A stretch of 64,000 nucleotides of DNA from Bacillota bacterium (GTDB lineage Bacteria > Bacillota > Clostridia > Lachnospirales > Cellulosilyticaceae), in assembly GCA_023436395.1 (NCBI GenBank), contig JAEZJJ010000090.1:1-64000 (forward strand), in the 5' to 3' direction. Positions within the stretch are counted from its first letter, which is position 1, and every line of letters begins with the position of its first letter. Both the position numbers and the translations under genes were made by a program. Shown in pieces: positions 51,683 to 60,580 of this stretch. The notes beneath the pieces are model-generated. The model was given only the letters and a program-made list of their open reading frames with translations. It made no database searches and was not told the origin of the DNA.

Positions 51683-52465
51683 CTATAGGTTAAATAAACC
51701 TAAATAGCTTGCTAACAACTGATTTCCCCCTATTATTACAATGAAGGCCCCTAAATTTAAAAATGGGCCTAGGGGGTAAGGTTTGCTAGACTTCCTTATT
51801 TTCAATAGGATTAAGCCAAAAATGCTAGCTCCTATACATGAAATAACAATCATTAAAAAAAGATAATTCAAACCTATGAACAGGCCAATAAAGCTCATAA
51901 GTCTTACATCTCCATAGCCTAAGCCCTCCTTTTTTAATAACCATTGTGAGCCATAGTACACTAACACAAAAAGTCCATAACCTATAATAGCACCCAATAA
52001 AGCCTCTACTAATATGTACCAATTATCTAGTATTAAACTTTGTGCTAAACGTTCCATCAAGCCTATGCCTATTCCCCATCTAATAATACTAGTAGGTAAT
52101 AACATATAGTCCCAGTCAATCATTGTCAGTACAAGGGCAAAACAAAAAAATGTTATAACTATTAAAGTCTCTATACTATAACCATATCGATAATAAATCA
52201 GCCAGAATCCTATACCTGTTAAGAGTTCAATACACATATATCTTGATGAAATAGGTTGTTTGCACTGTTTACATTTTCTACCTAAAACCAAATAACTTAT
52301 TACAGGAATAAGCTCTAAGGGACCTAATACATGGCCACATTTCATACAATGGGAGCGCGGAAAGCTAATACTTTCCTTCTGAGGAACACGATAAATACAA
52401 ACATTTAAAAAACTACCAATTACTAAACCTAGTATCCCAACAATCATATATATATATATATTCAT
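51683..52465 (-). CDS. pilD: Prepilin peptidase/N-methyltransferase
   Basis: PilD cleaves prepilin leaders after Gly and methylates the new N terminus. The 260-aa polytopic protein has the N-terminal methyltransferase-associated cysteines in CMKCGH and CKQCKQ. The two catalytic aspartates are in DWDYMLLP and GYGDVRLM, both next to or within membrane segments. It lies after pilA and its terminator and before the minor prepilins. It can also serve all prepilins of this locus. Confidence 0.96.
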   Translation of the reverse strand: MNIYIYMIVGILGLVIGSFLNVCIYRVPQKESISFPRSHCMKCGHVLGPLELIPVISYLVLGRKCKQCKQPISSRYMCIELLTGIGFWLIYYRYGYSIETLIVITFFCFALVLTMIDWDYMLLPTSIIRWGIGIGLMERLAQSLILDNWYILVEALLGAIIGYGLFVLVYYGSQWLLKKEGLGYGDVRLMSFIGLFIGLNYLFLMIVISCIGASIFGLILLKIRKSSKPYPLGPFLNLGAFIVIIGGNQLLASYLGLFNL

Positions 52466-52483
52466 AATTTCCTTTCCTTTTTT

Positions 52484-52521
52484 AAAATAAGCAGATATCC
52501 CACAGAATATCTGCTTATTTT
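52484..52521 (-). terminator. Hairpin terminator between pilA and pilD
   Basis: A perfect 15-bp inverted repeat (52484-52498 with 52507-52521, AAAATAAGCAGATAT) lies just past the pilA stop. The T-rich arm on the minus strand would terminate or stabilise the 3' end of pilA mRNA, with partial read-through to pilD. Confidence 0.8.
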
Positions 52522-52540
52522 ATTAGTGTAATTTACCTTT

Positions 52541-52966
52541 CTAGCTTGGAGGTACAACCCACTCACTTCTAGTTGAGGCATCAATTTGACTTAGCGCTTT
52601 CTTTGCACCTGCTGCATCTGTTGCACCTGCTAGGTTTAACTTCATCGCTCCAGTGGCAGAATCAAAACTGATATCAGCTCCTGGTACCTGTAATTTCATG
52701 GTTGCTTCAAAATAATTTGAAGTTGAAAATGAAGTACTTAACCCTGCTAAATTAGTTGCAGCAGGCCAAGAACCTTGCTCAGCTTTAAATGCTTCAGCAG
52801 TTCTCTTAATTGTTTTAGTTGTGGCAATATCTGTACTTATTCTAGCTTTCATAGACATTGTGCCAAATGCTGGTACAAGTAACGCCCCAATGATTCCCAT
52901 GATAGCTACTACGATGATAAGTTCAACCATGGTGAAACCTTTCTCATTGCTTCTTTGTTTGTTCAT
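52541..52966 (-). CDS. pilA: Major type IV pilin
   Basis: This is the likely main pilus subunit. The leader MNKQRSNEKG is followed by FTMVELIIVVAIMGIIGALLVP with Glu5, as PilD requires. The roughly 141-aa product has the helix continuation AFGTMSMKARISTDIATTKTIKRTAEAFKAEQG and a small globular part. I start at ATG with AAGGGAG 8 bases upstream, not at the GTG three codons before. It is bracketed by hairpins upstream and downstream, and its order after pilC matches clostridial T4P operons. Confidence 0.92.
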   Translation of the reverse strand: MNKQRSNEKGFTMVELIIVVAIMGIIGALLVPAFGTMSMKARISTDIATTKTIKRTAEAFKAEQGSWPAATNLAGLSTSFSTSNYFEATMKLQVPGADISFDSATGAMKLNLAGATDAAGAKKALSQIDASTRSEWVVPPS

Positions 52967-52997
52967 TGTATTCACTCCCTTATATTTTTAATATATA

Positions 52998-53018
52998 GTA
53001 AAGCCAAGTGGCATTTAC
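52998..53018 (-). other. Hairpin between pilC and pilA
   Basis: A 21-base inverted repeat (GTAAA-GCC with GGC-TTTAC, one bulge) begins 7 bases past the pilC stop codon. It could be a processing site that protects a separate pilA mRNA. Confidence 0.5.
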
Positions 53019-53024
53019 ACCATT

Positions 53025-54230
53025 TTACATTGCAGCCGTTGCTGCTGCAAAGGTAGGTAACATAATAGCTAGCATAATACCGCCAACAATAATAGCTACA
53101 AATATAATCATAATCGGTTCTATCAGCATAGTCATACTATCTACAGCTATTTCTACTTCTTCTTTAAAGTACCCGCTAATCTTCACTAGCATCTCATCTA
53201 AAGCACCACTTTCCTCCCCTATACTAACCATACTCATCAGAATAGGTGGAAATATAGTACTGCCACTAATTGCATCTAATAAACTACTTCCTTGCTTGAG
53301 CATTTCAATTGCCCTATTCATTTCTTCTTCTGCCACAGCATTGCTCATGACACGCTTAGTAATCTCCATAGCTTGCAACATAGGAATACCAGATTCTACT
53401 AGCATAGACATCGTACTGGAGAAGGTGGCTGATAAATTCTTTTTATTCAAATCTCCAAAAACAGGTAGTTTTAAACTTAGTCGATCTAAAGTCCTCCTAA
53501 TGGCATCCACCTTTTTCATATTGAGAATAATAACTGCTAACCCAATAGCTCCAGCAAGTAAAAATCCCCATTCATTTACAAAGAAATCACTAATAGCCAT
53601 AACAATTTTAGTAGGTACAGGGATTTCAGCCCCTGTATCTCGCAATAAACCTAGAAAAGCTGGTACTACCTTCATCATCAGTATGACTACTACTACGACG
53701 ACTATACATAAAACAATAATAGGATAAGTAAGCGCCTTCTTTACCTTTTTAACGATACCCATTTGGTTATCAAAGTGCTCTACTGCACGGTTCATAACTT
53801 CATCTAAGTTACCTGAAGCTTCACCACAAGCAATAAGATTTGTTAGAATATCTGGGAAAATCTTTTCATCTTCTACTGCTTCTGAAAGTGTTTTCCCTTC
53901 ACTTACTCCAGCATGAATATTATTTAGATGAGCTTTAAGTGTCTTATTGCTACACTGTTGACTGCAAATTTCTAATCCTTTAGCAATACTAATACCCGCT
54001 TGAATCATAGCTGCAAATTGCTTACAAAAGAAATTAATATCTGCCATTTTGACCTTTGATTCAAAAAGTTTAATGTCACTATTTAACGCTGTTTTTTTCT
54101 TAATGGATTCTGGATAAAGATTCTTATCCATAAGGACCTTGCGAATCTTCTCTTCGCTATCAGCTTCTAATTGTCCCTTTACTTTTTTCTGTGTCAGTAA
54201 GTCTTTAGCTATGTATAAATATGTATCCAT
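53025..54230 (-). CDS. pilC: T4P inner membrane platform protein PilC
   Basis: PilC is the membrane platform on which PilB and PilT act. The 401-aa product has two GspF domains: the first with FFCKQFAAMIQAGISIAKGL near 65 and the second near 260 with FSSTMSMLVESGIPMLQAM. Hydrophobic segments end each domain, including the C-terminal PIMIIFVAIIVGGIMLAIMLPTF-type helix. It lies 13 bases after pilT. Confidence 0.96.
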   Translation of the reverse strand: MDTYLYIAKDLLTQKKVKGQLEADSEEKIRKVLMDKNLYPESIKKKTALNSDIKLFESKVKMADINFFCKQFAAMIQAGISIAKGLEICSQQCSNKTLKAHLNNIHAGVSEGKTLSEAVEDEKIFPDILTNLIACGEASGNLDEVMNRAVEHFDNQMGIVKKVKKALTYPIIVLCIVVVVVVILMMKVVPAFLGLLRDTGAEIPVPTKIVMAISDFFVNEWGFLLAGAIGLAVIILNMKKVDAIRRTLDRLSLKLPVFGDLNKKNLSATFSSTMSMLVESGIPMLQAMEITKRVMSNAVAEEEMNRAIEMLKQGSSLLDAISGSTIFPPILMSMVSIGEESGALDEMLVKISGYFKEEVEIAVDSMTMLIEPIMIIFVAIIVGGIMLAIMLPTFAAATAAM

Positions 54231-54243
54231 CTTATCCCCCCTT

Positions 54244-55308
54244 CTATCTTCCTAATATACGTTTAAATTCATCTCTATTTTGTGCATACTGATAAGCTGT
54301 TTCTAAAGAAATCTTACCTTCTTTATAAAGTTTAGCTACGGATGCATCCATGGTAATCATTCCGGTTAAAGTACCTGTCTGTATTTGTGAGTAAATCTGA
54401 TGAGTCTTTTCTTCACGAATGAGGTTGGCAATTGCCGCATTGGTAATCATTATTTCTAGAGCAACACATCTCCCTTTGATATCACTACGAGGCAAAAGTT
54501 GCTGAGAAACAACTCCCTTTAGAATATTAGCCAGTTGCACTCTAATTTGTTGTTGCTGATGAGGTGGAAAAACATCTATAATACGGTCTATCGTCTGAGG
54601 AGCTCCTATAGTATGTAGGGTACTGAGTACTAAGTGTCCTGTTTCAGCAGCTGTAATGGCTGTCCCTATCGTTTCCTGATCTCGCATTTCCCCTACTAGA
54701 ATCACGTCTGGATCTTCACGGAGAGCAGCACGAAGGCCATTGGCATAACTATTACTATCAAAACCTATTTCTCTTTGATTCACCATACTATTTTTGTGAC
54801 TATGTAAATACTCTATTGGGTCTTCTAGTGTTAAAATATGTTCTTGTCTTTTACGATTCATATAGTCTACCATGGTAGCTAAAGTAGTTGATTTACCACT
54901 TCCTGTAGGTCCAGTCACTAAGATTAACCCTCTTTTTTCATCTGCTAGGCCTTCTAGTATTTTTTTTGGTAGTCCTAATGATTCCATAGTCGGAATATCT
55001 ACCCCTACTAAACGTAGGGCGGTTGCCCAACTTCCTCTTTGTTTATAGACATTCACACGAAAACGTCCCATTTTTTGCAAGGCATAGGAGAAATCTGCCT
55101 CTCCTTTTTCTCTAAACTTTTCCATAATAATGGGCTTTCCGTCTAAAAGTTGACCTATTAATTCCCTGGTATCTGCTTCTCTTAGGGGTGGTAAATCTAA
55201 ATGTATTAACTTGCCATGTAACCTTAAGGTTGGAGGTATACCAACTGTTAAATGCAAATCTGAAGCCTTCTGCTCCACGACAATTTCCAATAAATCATTA
55301 ATATCCAT
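54244..55308 (-). CDS. pilT: T4P retraction ATPase PilT
   Basis: PilT drives pilus retraction. The 354-aa hexameric ATPase has Walker A GPTGSGKSTT near 128, the Asp and His boxes (LREDPDVILVGEMRD, TGHLVLSTLHT) and a C-terminal AIANLIREEKTHQ. The last corresponds to the AIRNLIRE motif needed for retraction; here Arg is replaced by Ala in the third position. It lies 14 bases after pilB and before pilC, so retraction is encoded within the main operon. Confidence 0.95.
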   Translation of the reverse strand: MDINDLLEIVVEQKASDLHLTVGIPPTLRLHGKLIHLDLPPLREADTRELIGQLLDGKPIIMEKFREKGEADFSYALQKMGRFRVNVYKQRGSWATALRLVGVDIPTMESLGLPKKILEGLADEKRGLILVTGPTGSGKSTTLATMVDYMNRKRQEHILTLEDPIEYLHSHKNSMVNQREIGFDSNSYANGLRAALREDPDVILVGEMRDQETIGTAITAAETGHLVLSTLHTIGAPQTIDRIIDVFPPHQQQQIRVQLANILKGVVSQQLLPRSDIKGRCVALEIMITNAAIANLIREEKTHQIYSQIQTGTLTGMITMDASVAKLYKEGKISLETAYQYAQNRDEFKRILGR

Positions 55309-55322
55309 CTTTATCCCCCACT

Positions 55323-57008
55323 CTACTGCTCATAAGCAATTCTTAGCATTTCCTCTAAGGTTGTTTTACCTTGTAGCACATTATATAGGGCATTATCCCA
55401 TAGGGTACGCATCCCTCTCTTAATTGCTTCTGATTTTAGTTCTTCAGTGCTTATATTACCTGCTGAAATTAGATCTTCCAAATGAGTATCAACGGTTAAT
55501 ACCTCATGTACAGCTAAACGACCTTTATACCCTGTCTGATTGCAGGCACTGCATCCTCTTGGCTCATAAACCTCCGTACCTTCTGGCACATTATAAAGCT
55601 TAGCTTCACTTCCTGTTACAATATGCTTAGTTTTACAGTTAGAACAAAGTCTTCTTACAAGCCTTTGAGAGATAACTCCTTTAATAGCAGCTCCTACCAT
55701 ATAAGCTTCCGTTCCCATATCTATTAAACGGGGAATAGAACTTGCTGCATCATTGGTATGGAGTGTGCTTAATACTAAGTGTCCTGTAATAGCTGCACGA
55801 ATGGCAATACTACTCGTTTCACTATCACGCATCTCTCCAATCATGATAATATCAGGGTCTTGACGTAAAATAGAACGTAGGGCATTGGCAAAGGTTAAGC
55901 CAATCTTTGTATTTGTTGCGACTTGATTAATACCTTCTATCATATTTTCTACAGGATCTTCTACAGTAATAATATTCACATTGTCCTTATTTAAGACCTT
56001 TAAAGCTGCTGCTAAAGTAGTAGATTTACCACTTCCTGTAGGCCCTGTTAAAAGAATAATGCCATGAGGATTTTTAAGCATATTAATGACTTTCTCATAA
56101 TCCTCAGGATAAAACCCTATTTCATCTAAACCTAGTGCTTTACCTGTACGGTAAATAAAACGAATAACTGTTTTTTCTCCATAAACTGTTGGTAAAACAC
56201 TAACACGCAGGTCCACTTGTTGACCATTTACAGTTTTCGTCATACGCCCATCCTGTGGCAAACGTCTTTCTGCAATATCTAACCCTGATAAAATCTTAAT
56301 ACGTGTAGTAATGCCGTTAAGCATTTCCTTCTTGGTGCGAGTCAGTTCATAAAGCTGACCATCTACTCTATAACGGATACGTATATAATACTCAAACGGC
56401 TCAATATGTATATCTGACGCACCTTTTAGGATACAACGTTGTAAGATATTGTTTACCAATTGTACCATAGGTGCATCATCATCAGATTCCTCTTCTTCTG
56501 CCGCACTTTGCCTTTGGAGCTCATCTTTCATTTGACGTTCTACTTGATTTACAATATTTTTTGTCTGAGCAGAAGTATACGTTTGATTAATGACATTAAG
56601 TATTGCCTTTTCTGAAGCTAGAATAGGAATAATCTCCATCTTCGTACTAAGCTTTAAGTCATCTAAGGCAAACATATTGAGTGGATCTTTCATGGCAACC
56701 TTCAACTTGTTATCTTCCTCTATGCCCACAGCAATAACTGTATAACGCCTTGCTACGCTCTCTGGTACCATGGAGGCAATATTATAATCAATATTGTATT
56801 GTTCAAGATTCATATGAGGAATACCGAGTTGAAATTCTAAAGCACCCAAAATATTCTCTTCTGTGATAATCCCTTTTTCAACTAGAAGTTCACCTACTCT
56901 TTTCCCTGTTTGCCTTTGTTCTTTAATGACACTATCTAATTGTTCTTGGGTAATCATACCCGTCTCTAATAGTAAATCCCCTATTCTTCGTCTCTGTATT
57001 TTTTTCAT
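55323..57008 (-). CDS. pilB: T4P extension ATPase PilB
   Basis: PilB powers pilus extension. I chose the ATG giving MKKIQRRRIGDLLLE, since AGGGAG lies 6 bases upstream and this is the start of the first MshEN-type domain; an ATG 32 codons earlier has no site. The roughly 561-aa product has N-terminal domains (LLLETGMITQEQLD and LLVEKGIITEEN repeats), Walker A GPTGSGKSTT near 315, the Asp box QDPDIIMIGEMRD and His box. It also has a CSNC and CSAC zinc site. The MshEN repeats may bind c-di-GMP in some homologues. It is the first gene of the T4P operon. Confidence 0.96.
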   Translation of the reverse strand: MKKIQRRRIGDLLLETGMITQEQLDSVIKEQRQTGKRVGELLVEKGIITEENILGALEFQLGIPHMNLEQYNIDYNIASMVPESVARRYTVIAVGIEEDNKLKVAMKDPLNMFALDDLKLSTKMEIIPILASEKAILNVINQTYTSAQTKNIVNQVERQMKDELQRQSAAEEEESDDDAPMVQLVNNILQRCILKGASDIHIEPFEYYIRIRYRVDGQLYELTRTKKEMLNGITTRIKILSGLDIAERRLPQDGRMTKTVNGQQVDLRVSVLPTVYGEKTVIRFIYRTGKALGLDEIGFYPEDYEKVINMLKNPHGIILLTGPTGSGKSTTLAAALKVLNKDNVNIITVEDPVENMIEGINQVATNTKIGLTFANALRSILRQDPDIIMIGEMRDSETSSIAIRAAITGHLVLSTLHTNDAASSIPRLIDMGTEAYMVGAAIKGVISQRLVRRLCSNCKTKHIVTGSEAKLYNVPEGTEVYEPRGCSACNQTGYKGRLAVHEVLTVDTHLEDLISAGNISTEELKSEAIKRGMRTLWDNALYNVLQGKTTLEEMLRIAYEQ

Positions 57009-57134
57009 ATACTTCTCCCTATTCAAAATACCCTTTTCAATAGTCTGTAAGATATGCCTTGCTTTAAAAATAGAAAGCCATTCCTTTCGTTCACTTTGAT
57101 ACATGATATAGGCATTTTTTTATATAATATATAA

Positions 57135-57163
57135 ATTATAAACTTTTCTAATATTTTTTTCAA
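57135..57163 (-). promoter_or_regulatory. Sigma-A promoter of the T4P operon
   Basis: On the minus strand TTGAAA (57158-57163) and TATAAT (57135-57140) are separated by exactly 17 bases. Transcription would begin near 57128, giving a leader of about 120 bases before pilB. I do not recognise a riboswitch in the leader. Confidence 0.75.
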
Positions 57164-57187
57164 TAAAGATTTAGAAAGCTTTTTGTA

Positions 57188-59830
57188 TTATTTTGCCTTT
57201 TTTGAATTATTCTTAGATTTTTTACTTTTTTTTATTTTGCTTACTGTCAACAAAACAATAATTCCCCATGTTCCTATGGATATAATACTCCCTAATCTTA
57301 ATCCTATAGGTTGATACAGCAATCTAATTGTGTATTCTCCCGGTTTTAGTGTTGCTCCCAAAAAACCTCCATACACACTTTGAATAGGATACTTTTCTCC
57401 ATCTACATATAGTTTCCAACCTTTATCATATGGGATACCCATATATAATAGTGTTTTATTATTAGGTACTCTTATCGTTCCCCTAATAGTATTACTAGTA
57501 TACTCTTGGACATTCAAGGCATACTTACTTAGTTCTTCACTTATCATCTTTAGCGCTTCCTGGTTCACGTTGCAAAAGAAAACATCGACTAAATCAAAAT
57601 ATTCTTCCTTCAAATCAATCTGAACATGTATCTCCTCATCTTTTTTATAATCTCCCAAATAAACAATTGCCTTATTATTCATAAACTCTAGCTCTAATGG
57701 CTTATCATTAACTATTATATCTGAATAAGCATAATTTTCACTTTGTATATAGATGTAACAAGGCCCTTCAACTTTGTTGTTTAGTATATAATCAATAGTA
57801 GACTTTTGTCTCACATCTTTTTTATAATAATGCTTAATTGTATATCCTTCTTTTTTCTCCTCTACAAATCCTAAATTTTCCTCTTTTGTGGAAGTCGCTT
57901 TTACAAGAATTAAATAATCCATGTTATCTTCTTGCAATAAATTATTTAAAAGTTGATTTTGTAGTGTAAAAGGCTTATGCAGCAACCCCTCTTCATTTAA
58001 CAACAAATTATGGTCAATCTCACTACTTATCATAAAGCCCACCCCTACATTATAGGGATTCATAAATACATTTAGATTTTCTTGCATACTGTCTAATTCA
58101 GTGTAACCATTGTATTTCTCATATGTACTCATAACATATTTGATATTGCACAACATATCCATAATAGGGGTATTCCCACCATATGCAATCCAATTATGTC
58201 CAACTCTCATCCCTAAGTTCTCCATCAAGTTCAAATTAGTTTCATTATACACTGTATCAAAGTGTGCAATCCCTGGAAAACCCACACCAAAACCATCATT
58301 CATTGCTCTCTTCTGAGTACTTTCTATTCTATAAAAATCCTTGTCTTCATTTAAAATTTTCTGTGTATTCTTTCTCAAAGTACCATACATCATATAATAG
58401 TCGTCTGCTAAAGTAAATGGTACTATTTGATCCATCTTCACAAATAGCATTCTGCCATTATTACCTACTTCGGCACCTATTAATAACGCTAATAATACTA
58501 GGTGATATTTCTTATATTCTTTTTTCTTATTTATTAACACAAATAAAAGGTAATACAACAACAAAAATACCATTGTTAATAACACTACATCATCTTGTAC
58601 AAAATTATATTTTTTATTGCCTATTATAATGACAAATCCACTTAAAATACCATAGATGATATGCCCACTCTTTAACGAAACTGTTTGAATCACCTTAAAT
58701 CCTTTATATGCAATTATTATTATCAAAAAAGAAACTAAAAAGGTAAACCTTCCTTCAAAATAAGTAGGGCTTTCAAAACTATGCCACGCCATATAAAGAG
58801 GATTAAATGTCATAGATAACAACATAAATACTAAAAATAAGAAGGTTAATAATTTTTCTTTATAAGTAATACTAAAGCTTACAAAGAAATATAATACAAA
58901 CGCAATGCACCCAATTCCACAATAAACAAGTGGTGTCCCCCCTGGTAAAATGGTATCATATGTTCCTATAAGGAATTTACTAAATAGCATCTGAAAATCA
59001 TACCTTAAATAAGGCGTTAGTTGATCTATAGAAAAAATTCCTCCCCGAAACATCAGTAGATAAATTATAGGTAGTAACAAAAAAGCACTACAACCAAAAG
59101 CAACTACTGGACTAAGTATAAAAGTCTTTACTTTCCCTAAGAAATCTTTTGCCTCAAACTTGTCATTTAAAATTGAGTATCTGTACAAAAAATAAATAAA
59201 AGAAAAGATTCCTATCATATAGGCAATATAGTAGTTATTTAAAAAAATATACACTAAAGTTGCTATAAACATACCACCTTCTCTTTTATTACGCAAAATC
59301 TTTTCTACACCATAGAGCACTAGTGGTAGCATCATCACTTGATCTAACCAAATAACTTGAAAATGATACGTCATATTGTATGCCATTAGAGCATAACACC
59401 ATGCAAATATGCTAATACTTAAATCATTTCTTTTAAACACCCTTTTTAAATAAATAGCAAATGTTAACCCACAACTGGCTATCTTAAATATAATCATCCA
59501 CGTTAATGCATCTAATATTGCATCTTGGGGAAAAATAAAAATAAGTACATTAAAGACGCTAAACAAAATGCCAGTACTTAAAAATCCTAGTGGCGTGCTC
59601 CCTTGTAATTGCGCCCATGTATTAGTTAAGCTTCCTCCTTCTAATACAATCCTTCTTAATGCAGTAAAACCATCTATATAAACGCCATTTAAATCCGAAA
59701 TCAAAAAAGTAAATTCACCAAAAGGTGTAATCTGCATAATCATACAGATAAATATCATAAACAATAACGGAAGAGCAAATCCCCCTATTACATACTTTTC
59801 CTCTTTTAAAAACTGCAATTGTTTTTTCAT
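57188..59830 (-). CDS. YfhO-family polytopic membrane protein
   Basis: The 880-aa protein is of the YfhO family, membrane proteins implicated in glycosylating lipoteichoic acid or other envelope polymers. It has an N-terminal hydrophobic helix, a loop with GFTALRRIVLEGGSLTNTW, and about 12 membrane helices in the first 470 residues. A large extracytoplasmic region follows, then a last helix (GSIISIGTWGIIVLLTV) and a basic tail. The C-terminal GWKLYVDGEKYPIQSVYGGFLGA segment is characteristic. It forms an operon with a methyltransferase and a GT2 enzyme. Confidence 0.9.
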   Translation of the reverse strand: MKKQLQFLKEEKYVIGGFALPLLFMIFICMIMQITPFGEFTFLISDLNGVYIDGFTALRRIVLEGGSLTNTWAQLQGSTPLGFLSTGILFSVFNVLIFIFPQDAILDALTWMIIFKIASCGLTFAIYLKRVFKRNDLSISIFAWCYALMAYNMTYHFQVIWLDQVMMLPLVLYGVEKILRNKREGGMFIATLVYIFLNNYYIAYMIGIFSFIYFLYRYSILNDKFEAKDFLGKVKTFILSPVVAFGCSAFLLLPIIYLLMFRGGIFSIDQLTPYLRYDFQMLFSKFLIGTYDTILPGGTPLVYCGIGCIAFVLYFFVSFSITYKEKLLTFLFLVFMLLSMTFNPLYMAWHSFESPTYFEGRFTFLVSFLIIIIAYKGFKVIQTVSLKSGHIIYGILSGFVIIIGNKKYNFVQDDVVLLTMVFLLLYYLLFVLINKKKEYKKYHLVLLALLIGAEVGNNGRMLFVKMDQIVPFTLADDYYMMYGTLRKNTQKILNEDKDFYRIESTQKRAMNDGFGVGFPGIAHFDTVYNETNLNLMENLGMRVGHNWIAYGGNTPIMDMLCNIKYVMSTYEKYNGYTELDSMQENLNVFMNPYNVGVGFMISSEIDHNLLLNEEGLLHKPFTLQNQLLNNLLQEDNMDYLILVKATSTKEENLGFVEEKKEGYTIKHYYKKDVRQKSTIDYILNNKVEGPCYIYIQSENYAYSDIIVNDKPLELEFMNNKAIVYLGDYKKDEEIHVQIDLKEEYFDLVDVFFCNVNQEALKMISEELSKYALNVQEYTSNTIRGTIRVPNNKTLLYMGIPYDKGWKLYVDGEKYPIQSVYGGFLGATLKPGEYTIRLLYQPIGLRLGSIISIGTWGIIVLLTVSKIKKSKKSKNNSKKAK

Positions 59831-59851
59831 TAGCTCACCTACTATATTAAC

Positions 59852-60580
59852 TTATTTTTTTGTTGCTACAACAACAATAGACACACCAAAAGGAAGTTTT
59901 ATTCGTCTATTAATAAATATCATCTCTGAACTAAAAATTTTCTCTAACACTCCATTCACATATTTATTTGGCATATTGGCATCACTTTTATGTGAAACTA
60001 CATTTTTCTTTAGAAATCTAGCGATGCATATAGGAATAAACAACCAAAAATTATAATAACTTATGTAATCGATACTAAAGCCTGATTTCATAAGAAGTTT
60101 TTTCATTTCTTTAATAGAATAGCGTCGTTTATGCATATGCTCTTCATCATGATAAGACCATAGAAATCCAAAAGCAGGTACGGTTATGATTGCCTTTCCA
60201 CCTACTTTAAGAATATGTTTGATATTTTCTATTCCTTTTTCATCATCCTCGAGATGTTCTATTACATCTAATGCCACAGCCATGTCTACACTCTCTAAAT
60301 CAAGTGGGAGTTGTTGTTGTAAATCGCCTTGCATTAATTCCCCTTTAAAATTTTTAGCGCTATAAGTTAATGCTGTTTCACTAAAATCTATTCCTTTAAC
60401 TCTTCCATATAATTCTAGGCAAGTTAGCAGATATCCACAACCACAACCACAATCTACTATGGTTGCATTTGGTGATATATTTTGAGCTATTAACTTTAAT
60501 ATTATCTCTCTTTTTGATTTAAACCACCAGTGCTTTTCTTCTAATTCATACATCTCTTCATATAACTTTTCCTGCATCAT
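59852..60580 (-). CDS. SAM-dependent methyltransferase (class I)
   Basis: The 242-aa protein has the SAM-binding motif I in IVDCGCGCGYLL near residue 38, an acidic loop (GIDFSETAL), and motif post-I MAVALDVIEHLEDD, typical of UbiE/COQ5-like small-molecule methyltransferases. The N-terminal MYELEEKHWWFKSKREII is seen in methyltransferases of glycan clusters. Its start overlaps the GT2 gene by 23 bases. The substrate is probably a glycan or lipid-linked intermediate, which I infer from context only. Confidence 0.88.
   Translation of the reverse strand: MMQEKLYEEMYELEEKHWWFKSKREIILKLIAQNISPNATIVDCGCGCGYLLTCLELYGRVKGIDFSETALTYSAKNFKGELMQGDLQQQLPLDLESVDMAVALDVIEHLEDDEKGIENIKHILKVGGKAIITVPAFGFLWSYHDEEHMHKRRYSIKEMKKLLMKSGFSIDYISYYNFWLFIPICIARFLKKNVVSHKSDANMPNKYVNGVLEKIFSSEMIFINRRIKLPFGVSIVVVATKK

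Noticed and set aside
53008..53727. A 239-codon plus-strand open frame opposite pilC.
   Set aside because: It mirrors the hydrophobic codons of pilC, lacks a ribosome binding site and matches no family; pilC is unmistakable on the other strand.
57009..57128. Possible c-di-GMP riboswitch before pilB.
   Set aside because: I looked for GEMM-type core sequences such as the conserved GCAAAGC or CACAGGGCAAAC elements and found none.
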